This document shows, piece by piece, positions 25,265 to 34,364 of a stretch of DNA of 55,526 nucleotides. This DNA is from JBCDBL01 sp039183635. GTDB taxonomy: Bacteria; Pseudomonadota; Alphaproteobacteria; Caulobacterales; Parvularculaceae. Below the pieces are notes generated by a model that saw nothing but the letters and a program-made list of their open reading frames with translations, ran no database searches and was not told the DNA's origin. The stretch lies in contig JBCDBL010000008.1 in NCBI GenBank assembly GCA_039183635.1, positions 1-55,526 of the forward strand. Direction: 5' to 3'. The translations under genes and the position numbers were made by a program. The stretch's first letter is position 1, and every line of letters starts with the position of its first letter.

Positions 25265-25468
25265 TGTGACGGCCTCGTTTTTTGTTTGTTGATATTAAAG
25301 CGCCGGTCTTAGCCGACTGATTGTGCAATGCAATAATTCATTTCGCTTCTCGTAGACAAAACTGCTATAAAAAGCATGAAGCTTTACGCATTTTACGATT
25401 GCAATGCAGCATAAACCCGCTAGAAGAGCGCCGATCGCGTGTCAGCGGTTCGGTATGGAACCTGTCTT

Positions 25469-25996
25469 ATGGACCTCGAAAAAATTTCTATCGGCGTCAA
25501 TCCGCCTGACGACGTAAACGTCGTCATCGAAGTTCCGCTCGGCGGGGAGCCGATCAAGTATGAGGTGGACAAAGCCTCAGGCGCGATGTTCGTCGACCGG
25601 TTTCTTTACACGCCGATGCATTACCCCTGCAATTATGGTTTTGTGCCGCACACCCTCGCCGACGACGGCGATCCTGTGGACGTCATGGTCGTGGGGCAAC
25701 GGGCGCTGGTGCCGGGCGCCGTGGTCGGGGCGCGGCCTGTGGGCGTTCTTATTATGGAAGATGAGGCGGGGCAGGATGAAAAAATTCTCGCCGTGCCGTC
25801 CAGACGGCTCACGCAATTCTATAATAAAGTCGAGACCTATGAGGACCTGCCGCAAATCCTCATCGACAAAATCACCCACTTTTTCGAGCATTATAAAGAT
25901 CTTGAGCCGGAAAAATGGGTGAAAGTCGTCGGCTGGCGCGGCCTGGACGACGCCAAGCGCCTCATTCTTGAAGGCGTTGAGGCGGCCAAAAAATAG
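25469..25996 (+). CDS. ppa: Soluble inorganic pyrophosphatase (family I)
   Basis: This 176-residue enzyme hydrolyses pyrophosphate to phosphate in the cytosol with Mg2+. The active-site signature DDGDPVDVMV is near residue 65 and supplies the metal-binding aspartates; KYEVDKASGAMFVDRFL and YPCNYGFVPHTLADD are typical of bacterial family I enzymes. The start is ATG 25469; the open frame from 25439 adds ten residues with no homology. A membrane proton-pumping pyrophosphatase lies less than 3 kb away, separated by a single gene, so the two ways of removing PPi are neighbours here. Confidence 0.95.
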   Translation: MDLEKISIGVNPPDDVNVVIEVPLGGEPIKYEVDKASGAMFVDRFLYTPMHYPCNYGFVPHTLADDGDPVDVMVVGQRALVPGAVVGARPVGVLIMEDEAGQDEKILAVPSRRLTQFYNKVETYEDLPQILIDKITHFFEHYKDLEPEKWVKVVGWRGLDDAKRLILEGVEAAKK

Positions 25997-26020
25997 CGCT
26001 ATCTGAAAAAGATGAAGAGC

Positions 26021-28585
26021 TTAAGCCAGCGTTTTCATCCCAGAGATAATTAAACCAAAAAAACAAACGCCAAAAAGCAAACCGATCACTGTGCGTGCTT
26101 GCCAGGTCTGGTGATGACGCCACGCCTCATCATTTGTTTCATTTGCTTTGTTGACCATAAACGCCAACAGCGTCAAAGGCAACCAAGACGTACACAAAAC
26201 AATGATCGCCCAGATTTGCACCTCATTGCCGTTTGTCGCCACTTCGCCCACTATCGACCATATAAAAAAGGCGATCGCCGCTATAATTCCCCAAATATAG
26301 GGAACTTGGCTTTCATAACGACTGTGAATTTCTTTGAATAGGGCGTACACAAAAAAGAAGCTGAAAATAAAACGCAGCAAAGGGCTAATATTTCCCCCAG
26401 CCCGTTTTACTTGCCGCCAACAACGCCACAACCATAAAAGACCATAATAACCACAAGAACATATATTCAGTATAAACCACTTTAATGGCGGTGCGGGAAT
26501 AAGTACGCGCGCGCCATTATATCGATCGTCATGCCGGAACGTCCACAGCGCCAATCCAATAGCTCCCCCGAACAGCGCCAAAACCGCAATGCCGCCAAAA
26601 ATAACTTCTACAGTTTCTTCTGAATTTAAGGTGCTGGCGGTCAAACTTTGTGCGTCTAAATTATAGTTTATGGACGTCCACTCAGAAAAATCTTGTTTTT
26701 GTTTTTGAAATTTTTCTACAATCATCGGCGACGCAACGCCTTCTAACGTTTGATACTCATACGCTATTTCAAGCTTATCGCCCGTCTCAACATTTAAGAT
26801 GCGCATGCGCGCCGGCGCATCTTGTATATGCTTTTCAGGAACGCCCTCCAGGGGTTCGGAAAACCCATGCAAAACTAAATTATGGGTGGCGTACACCGGA
26901 TGCGGCAACGCGACAGGCGATTGACGAGCCTCAACGGATACAACCGGGGTGTTGACACTCACCCCCTCAGCGTAAAAGGGAAATTCCGAAGCAATCTCCT
27001 CAAACGCAGCGGCCGGCAAGGCGTACTGCTCTTTTACAGTAATGATATTTATATTGCGCATGTCCTCAATTTCGGGAGGCGCGCGCGCTATCAAGCCAGG
27101 ATAGTTATTTTGGTGGTGCTCAATCCAGTCGTTTTTTAATGTTTCCACTGGCAAGCTATCGATCTGACTGCGGAAATAATCTGCAGAATAATCTGTACGC
27201 ACAGTTTCAATGTCGATCAAGACGCCATCCGTCTTTGTGTTTTCAAAATCAAATTCTTGCGTAACCGCGTATGCCGGAAATTCAAGCGATTTTTGGTCCA
27301 TAGGCACAAGCGACGCCCCTTCACGCAGCGGCAAAGCAAAGCCGTAATCAGGAGGCGAGATGTCCGGAAACAAACCGCCTTGCAGCGTATAGGTTGGGTC
27401 AATCCAGATGTAATCCCCGTCCATTTCGACGGCGACCACCACGTGATCGAAAACAGTCGGCGCAGGGGCGAGCGAGGCCAGCCGATCGCCTTGCGTGGTG
27501 TTGACAAGGGCGGGGTGCGCCTCCACCCCCAAAGCGCGCAATAGCACAACCAAAAGTTGCGCCTTGTCCTTACAATCCCCATAGCCAAGCTCAATAACGC
27601 GAGAAGGCGGTCGCGGAACGTAGGCGCCGAGGCCAACAGCGTCGCTTACATACCGAATATCATCCTGGACATAACGGATCGCCCATGTGATCAACTCACG
27701 AAGATCGACGGAGGCGACCTGTAAAGCCTTAATTCGCGCGCGAAGCGCAACAGGCAAATCCTGGTCAACGTCATAAAGAGCCGCCCCCCAATGCGCCACG
27801 TCGTTCCATTCAGACATTGTGGAAAGGCTGATATGTCCCCAGTGAAAATATGACCAGGGCGAATGATCTTCCCCCAGCTTTCTAGGCACATTCGTCAAAG
27901 CCCAAATACGTTCGTCCTCATCGCCGAGTTGGTTTAAAACGAATTCAACCTCAGTTGCATTATTTCGGATGGTCAAGGGCGTCCCGCGCGGGGATAAAAT
28001 TCGATAGTGCAAAGCGCCGACAGGAACGCTGTATTCGGTCTGAAACTCGTCAAAATAATTGCCGGGCCAAAATATATTTTTTGACCGCCAACTCATTTCA
28101 TATTCAACAATATCACCGACTCTTAGGTCGGGTATTTCCGCAAAAACCGTTAAAACACCGTCTGTTACGCCTTGCTGGAGATCCTGTTCGCGACGCGCCG
28201 TCTGGAATTTTATTTCTGGAATACGATCGAAAACGTCCCCTGCTCGATGGACGCGCACGACATGAATGGAAAAAGCGTCTTTAGCAGGATCGAAGTCCGC
28301 GGTTATCCGCCCGCTCGATTCAAGTCCGGACCGCGAAGTAATTTTCACGGCTCTTCGATAAACATAATGGTGCTCATCGTGAGAAAAACGAATCTGCCTG
28401 TCGATCAGCAGATTATATTCACCGCCTGCAGCAGCATCCGGCGCTGGGATTTTGGGTAACGCGTTGCGCACGACCCAATCCGGTGCAGCCGTAAAACTGA
28501 AATCTTCAGCAAAGCAAAAAGCGGTATTCGCAAAAGCCAAAATAAAAAAAGCGAATATCGCAAATACGCGCTGATACATACACAC
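26021..28585 (-). CDS. DUF3857 / transglutaminase-like protein with C-terminal DUF4234-like membrane region
   Basis: This 854-residue exported protein starts with a signal peptide (about residues 1-27). A DUF3857 domain follows (about 50-240). A transglutaminase-like core has its catalytic cysteine in ELGYGDCKDKAQLLVVLLRALG and the His/Asp side in FDHVVVAVEMDGDYIWIDPT. A membrane-anchoring helix lies near residue 660, and the last 180 residues contain about four more hydrophobic segments, with PPLKWFILNICSCGYYGLLWLWR resembling DUF4234. DUF3857 with a transglutaminase core is common in Gram-negative envelopes but its reaction is unknown; the DUF4234-like tail is unusual. It converges with ppa and is divergent from hppA. 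Confidence 0.78.
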   Translation of the reverse strand: MCMYQRVFAIFAFFILAFANTAFCFAEDFSFTAAPDWVVRNALPKIPAPDAAAGGEYNLLIDRQIRFSHDEHHYVYRRAVKITSRSGLESSGRITADFDPAKDAFSIHVVRVHRAGDVFDRIPEIKFQTARREQDLQQGVTDGVLTVFAEIPDLRVGDIVEYEMSWRSKNIFWPGNYFDEFQTEYSVPVGALHYRILSPRGTPLTIRNNATEVEFVLNQLGDEDERIWALTNVPRKLGEDHSPWSYFHWGHISLSTMSEWNDVAHWGAALYDVDQDLPVALRARIKALQVASVDLRELITWAIRYVQDDIRYVSDAVGLGAYVPRPPSRVIELGYGDCKDKAQLLVVLLRALGVEAHPALVNTTQGDRLASLAPAPTVFDHVVVAVEMDGDYIWIDPTYTLQGGLFPDISPPDYGFALPLREGASLVPMDQKSLEFPAYAVTQEFDFENTKTDGVLIDIETVRTDYSADYFRSQIDSLPVETLKNDWIEHHQNNYPGLIARAPPEIEDMRNINIITVKEQYALPAAAFEEIASEFPFYAEGVSVNTPVVSVEARQSPVALPHPVYATHNLVLHGFSEPLEGVPEKHIQDAPARMRILNVETGDKLEIAYEYQTLEGVASPMIVEKFQKQKQDFSEWTSINYNLDAQSLTASTLNSEETVEVIFGGIAVLALFGGAIGLALWTFRHDDRYNGARVLIPAPPLKWFILNICSCGYYGLLWLWRCWRQVKRAGGNISPLLRFIFSFFFVYALFKEIHSRYESQVPYIWGIIAAIAFFIWSIVGEVATNGNEVQIWAIIVLCTSWLPLTLLAFMVNKANETNDEAWRHHQTWQARTVIGLLFGVCFFGLIISGMKTLA

Positions 28586-28861
28586 CCCCGACTTTCCCCA
28601 AGCGTCAATGGAACTCTTTTTATTCTAAGCAGAACATATCAAGGATTAGGCTTACACCAACCTGCAAAGCCACATATATGATTGGCGCAAAATTGTCTTA
28701 TATTCCCAAGGACTTTCTTGCGTTTCCAAAGCTAATTTGGCATCGTCGCGCCGATTTGAACGTCAAGGGGCCGGGGCGAACCTCGTCGGCGCATGACAAT
28801 GCGGCGGCGCACATCGCTTCTTTCGCGCCTCTTTCCTTACAATTCTGCGGGAGGATTACCC

Positions 28862-31015
28862 ATGGGTTTGGAGCTTTGGCTCGTCATCGGCGCCGGTGCG
28901 CTGGCCGTCGTTTACGGACTTTGGACCGTACAGTCTATTATGAATTTGCCATCCGGCAACGACCGGATGAAAGAAGTGGCCGCGGCCATCCAGGAAGGCG
29001 CGAGCGCCTATCTTAACCGGCAATACACCACCATCGCCATTGTCGGCGCTGTGGTTTTTATCGCCCTTTTGTTTCTCTTTAACATTTGGGTCGCCGTCGG
29101 GTTTTTCATCGGCGCGGCCCTGTCGGGGGCGGCCGGCTATATCGGCATGCTCGTCTCGGTGCGCGCCAATGTCCGTACGACGCAAGCGGCTTCTGAAAGC
29201 CTGCAAGCGGGCCTTGACGTCGCCTTTAAGGCGGGCGCCATCACCGGCATGCTCGTCGCCGGCCTCGCGCTCATCGGCGTCGCCGGCTATTACGGGTTTC
29301 TCGTCGGCGGACTTAATCTTGCGCCGGAAAGCCGCGGTGTGGTGGACGCCCTTGTGGCCCTTGGCCTCGGCGCGTCGCTGATCTCCATCTTCGCGCGTCT
29401 GGGCGGCGGCATCTTCACCAAGGGCGCCGACGTCGGCGGCGATTTGGTGGGCAAGGTCGAAGCCGGCATTCCCGAGGACGACCCCCGGAACGCGGCGACC
29501 ATCGCCGACAATGTCGGCGACAATGTGGGCGACTGCGCCGGCATGGCGGCGGACCTGTTCGAGACCTACGCCGTCACCGTTGTGGCGACCATGGTGCTCG
29601 GCGCCATTTTCTTCGCCTCCGCCGGCGCAACGACGGTGATGCAGTTCATGCTCTATCCCCTCGCCATCGGCGGGGTGTGCATCATCACATCCATCATCGG
29701 CACGTTCTTCGTGCGCCTCGGCAAGGGCTCCACAAACATCATGGGCGCCCTGTATAAAGGCTTTATCGCCACAGCGGTTCTGTCCCTCATCGCCCTTTAC
29801 CCCTTGACCGCCAGCATCATCGGCATGGGAACGGAGTATACGGTGGGCGCCGGCGTCGACGTGAAGAGCTTCACGGGTCTTGGCCTTTACATCTGCGGCG
29901 TCGTCGGTCTCGTCGTCACGGGCCTCATTGTGTGGATTACGGAATATTACACCGGCACCAACTATCGCCCGGTGAAATCCGTCGCCAAGGCGTCCGAAAG
30001 CGGCCACGGCACGAACGTCATCCAGGGCCTTGCGGTCTCAATGGAAGCGACGGCGCTGCCCGCCATCGTTATCGTCGCGGGCATCATCGTCACGTTCAAC
30101 ATCGCCGGCCTTTACGGCATCGCCATTGCGGTGACGACGATGCTGGCGCTCGCCGGCATGGTGGTGGCGCTCGACGCCTTCGGCCCTGTGACGGACAACG
30201 CCGGCGGCATCGCCGAAATGTCCGAGCTGCCGGATAGCGTGCGGGAGACAACCGACGCTCTCGACGCTGTGGGCAACACGACGAAGGCCGTCACCAAAGG
30301 CTACGCCATCGGCTCGGCCGGTCTCGGCGCCCTTGTGCTGTTCGCTGCTTATACGGAGGACCTGGCGTACTTTGTCAGCAATCCTACCGAATATCCCTGG
30401 TTCGAAGGCGTCGCCGTCGACTTCTCTTTGTCCAACCCTTACGTGGTGGTCGGGCTGTTGATGGGCGGCCTCTTGCCTTACCTGTTCGGCTCCATGGGCA
30501 TGCAGGCCGTGGGTCGGGCGGCGTCTTCAATTGTGGAGGAAGTGCGGCGCCAGTTTAAAGAAAAGCCCGGCATCATGACCGGAGAGGAAAAGCCTGACTA
30601 TCACCGTGCGGTGGACCTGCTCACCAGCTCCGCCATTAAAGAAATGGTGGTGCCGTCATTGCTGCCGATCCTGTCGCCGATCGTTCTTTACTTCGTCATC
30701 GGCATGGTCGCCGGCGGCGGCGTTGAAGGCAAATCCGCCGCTCTGTCCGCCGTGGGCGCCATGCTCCTCGGCGTGATCGTTACGGGCCTGTTCGTGGCGC
30801 TGTCCATGACCGCCGGCGGCGGCGCTTGGGACAACGCCAAAAAGTACATTGAAGACGGCAACCATGGCGGCAAAGGCTCCGAAGCTCACAAAGCCGCCGT
30901 CACCGGCGACACGGTGGGCGATCCGTACAAGGATACAGCCGGCCCGGCCGTCAACCCGATGATCAAGATCACAAACATCGTGGCCTTGCTGCTGCTCGCC
31001 TGGCTTGCCCATTAA
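28862..31015 (+). CDS. hppA: Membrane-bound proton-pumping pyrophosphatase, K+-insensitive
   Basis: This 717-residue polytopic enzyme (about 16 helices) couples pyrophosphate hydrolysis to proton export. The catalytic loops are visible: GGGIFTKGADVGGDLVGKVE, DDPRNAATIADNVGDNVGDCAGMAADLFE, FGPVTDNAGGIAEM, and near the end DTVGDPYKDTAGPAVNPMIK. In GNTTKAVTKG the lysine after GNTT marks the K+-independent proton-pumping type; K+-dependent ones have alanine there. I start at ATG 28862, seven bases after GGGAGG; the frame is open to 28793 without a signal for starting earlier. A terminator follows at 31041. Confidence 0.96.
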   Translation: MGLELWLVIGAGALAVVYGLWTVQSIMNLPSGNDRMKEVAAAIQEGASAYLNRQYTTIAIVGAVVFIALLFLFNIWVAVGFFIGAALSGAAGYIGMLVSVRANVRTTQAASESLQAGLDVAFKAGAITGMLVAGLALIGVAGYYGFLVGGLNLAPESRGVVDALVALGLGASLISIFARLGGGIFTKGADVGGDLVGKVEAGIPEDDPRNAATIADNVGDNVGDCAGMAADLFETYAVTVVATMVLGAIFFASAGATTVMQFMLYPLAIGGVCIITSIIGTFFVRLGKGSTNIMGALYKGFIATAVLSLIALYPLTASIIGMGTEYTVGAGVDVKSFTGLGLYICGVVGLVVTGLIVWITEYYTGTNYRPVKSVAKASESGHGTNVIQGLAVSMEATALPAIVIVAGIIVTFNIAGLYGIAIAVTTMLALAGMVVALDAFGPVTDNAGGIAEMSELPDSVRETTDALDAVGNTTKAVTKGYAIGSAGLGALVLFAAYTEDLAYFVSNPTEYPWFEGVAVDFSLSNPYVVVGLLMGGLLPYLFGSMGMQAVGRAASSIVEEVRRQFKEKPGIMTGEEKPDYHRAVDLLTSSAIKEMVVPSLLPILSPIVLYFVIGMVAGGGVEGKSAALSAVGAMLLGVIVTGLFVALSMTAGGGAWDNAKKYIEDGNHGGKGSEAHKAAVTGDTVGDPYKDTAGPAVNPMIKITNIVALLLLAWLAH

Positions 31016-31040
31016 GGCGACAGCTTATATGAATCGCATG

Positions 31041-31068
31041 AAGGCCCCGCTTTGGCGGGGCCTTTTTT
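31041..31068 (+). terminator. Rho-independent terminator after hppA
   Basis: AAGGCCCCGC (31041-31050) pairs with GCGGGGCCTT (31055-31064) around TTTG, followed by a run of T. It lies 26 bases past the hppA stop and separates it from the HAD gene. Confidence 0.9.
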
Positions 31069-31087
31069 GCGCAGGAAGACTTAAGAC

Positions 31088-31750
31088 ATGAAAACGGTGA
31101 TCTTCGATTGCGACGGCGTGCTTGTGGACAGCGAAGTGTTGTCCATCGACGCCGAACGCCGCGTCCTGACCGACCTTGGCCTTAGCTATGACGCCGACGA
31201 ATATCTCGCCCGCTTCACCGGGCTCCATGACGCCTCTTTTTTCTCAGCCCTTAACGCCGACCACAAAGCTCTCCATGGCCGCGCGGCGCCGGACGACCTT
31301 GGCGCGCGCATCACCGCCGCCCGGCGGGCGAACAAACATTTGCTGCAAGCCGTGGCGGGCGCCGATGACGCCCTCGCCGCAACTGCAGGGCGCAACGCCG
31401 TCGCCTCTTCCTCCCGGACGGAATTTTTGGAAAAGAAGCTGCGCCGCACCGGGCTATGGGATCTCGCCGCGCCCCATGTCTATTCGGCCGATCTTGTGGC
31501 GAACGGCAAACCGGCGCCCGATATTTTTCTGTACGCCGCTGAAAAGGTCCAGGCCTCAGCCGCCGACTGCATCGTCATTGAAGACAGCGTCAACGGCGTT
31601 AAAGCGGGCTGCGCGGCGGGTATGACGGTTTGGGGGTTCGTCGGCGGCGGTCATTGCACGCCGGCCCACGCTGAGCGGCTGCAGGCCGCCGGAGCTGAGC
31701 GCGTGGCGCGCACGATGGCCGACGTAACGGATTGGGCGAAAGGCGCTTAA
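31088..31750 (+). CDS. HAD family phosphatase (beta-phosphoglucomutase-like)
   Basis: This 220-residue cytosolic phosphatase has all HAD motifs: DCDGVLVDSE (nucleophile aspartates, residues 8-12), the second-motif serine in AVASSSRTEF, the lysine in ANGKPAPDIFLYAAEK, and IEDSVNGVKAGCAAGM for the acidic metal site. The helical cap between motifs I and II is the C1 type of the phosphoglucomutase/phosphoglycolate group. The substrate, probably a small sugar or alcohol phosphate, is not readable. It follows the hppA terminator by 19 bases and converges with a TetR regulator gene. Confidence 0.88.
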   Translation: MKTVIFDCDGVLVDSEVLSIDAERRVLTDLGLSYDADEYLARFTGLHDASFFSALNADHKALHGRAAPDDLGARITAARRANKHLLQAVAGADDALAATAGRNAVASSSRTEFLEKKLRRTGLWDLAAPHVYSADLVANGKPAPDIFLYAAEKVQASAADCIVIEDSVNGVKAGCAAGMTVWGFVGGGHCTPAHAERLQAAGAERVARTMADVTDWAKGA

Positions 31751-31918
31751 TGCGCCACGCCAACGCTGGTTCTGCTGTCCGGGCGACATATTTGAGCGGA
31801 TGTCGGCTCCAAACGATGCGCCTTTGGCGGCCGACGTTGGCTCTCAGTAAGTATTGGCGATATCAAACTGAAAGCCCGAAACGGTGGAAAACCCGCCTTA
31901 TAGCGCCATTATCTCGAG

Positions 31919-32512
31919 TTATGCGCGTAAGCCATCTGCAAACATGGAAATTGCTTCCTTTATCATTGCGCGATGACGTCGAACGGATATGGCGAAAAGC
32001 CCACGATGCAATATGACGCCATCCACCATAGCTGCGAGTGAACGACCGGCGACAGCCGCGTCAATATTCTGTGATACTTCTTCAGCCTCTTGAAGCATTT
32101 TGATTTGATCCGCATAGTAAGCGCCTAGTCGGTCAAAGAAACCCGCCACGCTTTTGACGAACTCTTCGGAGGCAAAGCTCGGGCCGAAGACCTCGAAAAA
32201 GACGCGGACAAAGCCGGCGCGTTCGGCAGGGATGTCCATTGTCGCTTTCAGTTTCTCACCAAATGCTTCGAGCGTATCGCAATGCGCCTCGCCCATAAAT
32301 GCCTCTTCCATTCCCGTGAAAATGCGATCGGCAAGTGACACGGTGAGGGCCTCCTTGCTTTCGAAATAGAGGTACAGCGTACCCTTACCCATGCCCGCCG
32401 CCTTGGCGACGCCGCTAATCGTGGCGGCATGATAGCCCACATCAGCATAGACGCTCATCGCCGCGTCCATGATTTTGTTTCTGACTTCTTCTTTATCGAC
32501 GATCTTGGGCAT
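31919..32512 (-). CDS. TetR/AcrR family repressor
   Basis: This 197-residue regulator has an N-terminal helix-turn-helix (about residues 10-55: IMDAAMSVYADVGYHAATISGVAKAAGMGKGTLYLYFESKEAL) and a variable C-terminal ligand domain with helices typical of TetR_C. It is divergent from a small operon with a broken SDR gene, a flavodoxin-fold oxidoreductase and a DUF4386 membrane protein. The intergenic region holds two inverted repeats with ATGAC/GTCAT arms, one of them around a possible -35 box. It therefore very likely represses itself and that operon and responds to an electrophile or drug, although the ligand is unknown. Confidence 0.88.
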   Translation of the reverse strand: MPKIVDKEEVRNKIMDAAMSVYADVGYHAATISGVAKAAGMGKGTLYLYFESKEALTVSLADRIFTGMEEAFMGEAHCDTLEAFGEKLKATMDIPAERAGFVRVFFEVFGPSFASEEFVKSVAGFFDRLGAYYADQIKMLQEAEEVSQNIDAAVAGRSLAAMVDGVILHRGLFAISVRRHRAMIKEAISMFADGLRA

Positions 32513-32560
32513 TCAACTTCTTTCACTTTGAAAGCGCCCTTGGGCGCATATTTTTGCTTA

Positions 32561-32613
32561 TTATGACTTGACGGTCATAATAAGATATCGTACATGACCG
32601 ACTGTCCGGTCAT
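32561..32613. promoter_or_regulatory. Two TetR-type operators in the divergent promoter
   Basis: TTATGAC-TTGACG-GTCATAA (32561-32580) and ATGACCG-ACTGTC-CGGTCAT (32594-32613) are both perfect 7-6-7 inverted repeats with shared ATGAC/GTCAT arms, centres 33 bases apart. The first encloses TTGACG, a likely -35 element. Their position between the TetR gene and its divergent operon makes them its probable targets. Confidence 0.7.
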
Positions 32614-32757
32614 AATAAAGTAATGGCTTGGATGGATTTGTGAAGCCCCCGGCGTGAAAAAGTTCAGCCAGCGCCGCCCGGAGACCTTGTGCCCGGGCGC
32701 AAGGCGGAGCCTTGCTTGAAAACAAGCTGACGCGCCGCACAAGGAAAGGAGACAGAT

Positions 32758-32991
32758 ATGAAATCCGGTCAACCAACTGTTCTGGTCGTCGGCGCAACGG
32801 GTTACCTTGGCGGCCATCTCATCCAGGCCTTTCATCGGGCCGGATACAGCGTGCACGCTCTTGCCCGGACCCCCGACAAGCTGGAGCGGCTCTCATCTTA
32901 CATTGACGTTGCCCATGCCGTCCGCGAAGAACCCTATCGGCCAACGCCAATGAAAGCTGCAACAACACGTGCGGCGGAGATTATATCATGA
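32758..32991 (+). pseudogene. NAD(P)-binding SDR/epimerase remnant
   Basis: This 77-codon frame begins with an intact Rossmann start, TVLVVGATGYLGGHLIQAF, then HALARTPDKLERL, as in extended SDR or NmrA-like NAD(P)-binding proteins. Those proteins usually run 250-300 residues. After about residue 54 the similarity ends, and a short tail joins directly to the next gene, whose ATG overlaps the stop (ATGA at 32988). A large internal deletion is the simplest explanation. The preserved ribosome site (AAAGGAG) and translational coupling may mean it now works only as a leader for the flavoprotein gene. Confidence 0.6.
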
Positions 32992-33590
32992 CGCAGCTTG
33001 AACAACCTAAGCGCATATTCGTGCTGAACGGTCACCCCGCCGAGAGGTCGCTCTCGAAACACTTGGCTGAGACCTACGCTAAAGCCGCAGCGGAGCGAGA
33101 GTATGAGGTTCGTGTAATGAATATCCGTGATATTGAATTTGATAGCGATTTCGGGTTTGGCGGGTATCGTCAAACAAAGCCGCTTGAACCTGACCTGGAA
33201 ACGCTTCTGGCCAATCTAGAGTGGAGCCGGCACCTCGTCCTTGTCACCCCGATGTGGTGGGGCGGTGTTCCCGCCAAACTCAAAGGTCTGTTTGACCGCG
33301 TGTTGTTGCCCGGTCGAACCTTTGATACCCGGAAGAAAAAAGGCGGCTTTCCAACGCCAATGCTCTCTGGACGGACAGCACGCGTCATTCTGACATCCGA
33401 TACGTTCGATTGGTATTTTAAATGGGTGTATCGCCGGGCGCTTTGGATACAATTGAAACATCAGATTCTCGGCTTTGTCGGCTTTAAGCCCGCCATGCTT
33501 ACCCATTTCGCAACGGCGAGCCATCCAAAGGACGGCCTTGTCGAGCAGTGGGCTGAACAAGTCCGCTCTCTTGGATATAAAGGGCGTTGA
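32988..33590 (+). CDS. NAD(P)H-dependent oxidoreductase, flavodoxin-like fold
   Basis: This 200-residue protein of the flavodoxin-2 family has the phosphate loop FVLNGHPAERSLSKHL and the flavin loop TPMWWGGVPAKLKGLFDRVLLPG, followed by GRTARVILTSDT. It should reduce quinones or other electrophiles with NAD(P)H in the cytosol. It is different in sequence from the flavoprotein at 13927. The gene is coupled to the SDR remnant by an ATGA overlap and followed three bases later by a DUF4386 protein gene. The set is probably under control of the divergent TetR protein, a common layout for stress-induced quinone reductases. Confidence 0.87.
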   Translation: MTQLEQPKRIFVLNGHPAERSLSKHLAETYAKAAAEREYEVRVMNIRDIEFDSDFGFGGYRQTKPLEPDLETLLANLEWSRHLVLVTPMWWGGVPAKLKGLFDRVLLPGRTFDTRKKKGGFPTPMLSGRTARVILTSDTFDWYFKWVYRRALWIQLKHQILGFVGFKPAMLTHFATASHPKDGLVEQWAEQVRSLGYKGR

Positions 33591-33593
33591 ACG

Positions 33594-34364
33594 ATGTCGG
33601 TTATCAACGACTACAGCGAGAAAAAGTCATCTCCCGCATCAAGGAATTCTGCGCTCATTGCTGGCGCCGGATTACTCGCCATGGCGGTTCTAGGAGGCGT
33701 GGCGATTATTGGCGGGCTCGACCGGCTCATAGATCAATCGAGTGTCGTGCAGACACTCTCAAATCTGACATCTCAACCGGATCGCTTCAGATGGGCGAGC
33801 CTTTCGGTGCTGACTGTGGCTATACTTGACGTGGTCGTTGCACTCGCTCTGTGGGTTTACTTCAGGCCAGCTTCACCGTCGCTTGCCGGCGCAACGGCCA
33901 TCCTGCGTATCGTCTACGCAGGCGTGTTCTTTTTCGCGATTTTCCAGCTTTTTGAAATCTGGCCCTATCTCGCCACCGCAATTTCTGACGCCGATCATGG
34001 GCGTATCGTTTTCGACAAGGCGCTGCGCTTTTATCTAATTTGGGATCTCGGGCTCGGTGTTTTCGGTCTGCATCTCGTACTCTTGGGCGTCTTGGCGATC
34101 GTGGCGCCGTACACGCCAAAATGGATTGGCGCGCTACTGATTATTGCGGGTCTTGGATACGCCATCGACATGCTGGACAGTGCTGTGTTTACGGATCGCA
34201 TTCCCAACGTTTCGACGGTTACATTTGTGGGAGAGATCGTTTTTATGTTGTGGCTGCTGTTCCTTGGCCGCAATGCTAAAGCCTTTCCAGGCCAAGTGTG
34301 TGCGGTTGGCCGTCCGGAAATGCGAAAAAACAAAGACTTAAAGCGTCTCCCCGATTCCGATTGA
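33594..34364 (+). CDS. DUF4386-like membrane protein
   Basis: This 256-residue protein has six hydrophobic segments spread over residues 20-225 and short polar loops, with RFRWASLSVLTVAILDVVVALALW and LIWDLGLGVFGLHLVLLG as in the DUF4386 family, whose function is unknown. The last 30 or so residues (after FLGRNAKAF) are charged and unlike the family. Their final codons are encoded by the left arm of an intergenic repeat beginning at 34339, so the natural C-terminus has probably been replaced by repeat sequence. It is last in the TetR-controlled operon. Confidence 0.72.
   Translation: MSVINDYSEKKSSPASRNSALIAGAGLLAMAVLGGVAIIGGLDRLIDQSSVVQTLSNLTSQPDRFRWASLSVLTVAILDVVVALALWVYFRPASPSLAGATAILRIVYAGVFFFAIFQLFEIWPYLATAISDADHGRIVFDKALRFYLIWDLGLGVFGLHLVLLGVLAIVAPYTPKWIGALLIIAGLGYAIDMLDSAVFTDRIPNVSTVTFVGEIVFMLWLLFLGRNAKAFPGQVCAVGRPEMRKNKDLKRLPDSD

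Noticed and set aside
28856..30007. Minus-strand frame of 383 codons inside hppA
   Set aside because: Its composition (His, Arg, Gly, Asp rich) is typical of an antisense shadow, and the hppA reading frame is certain.
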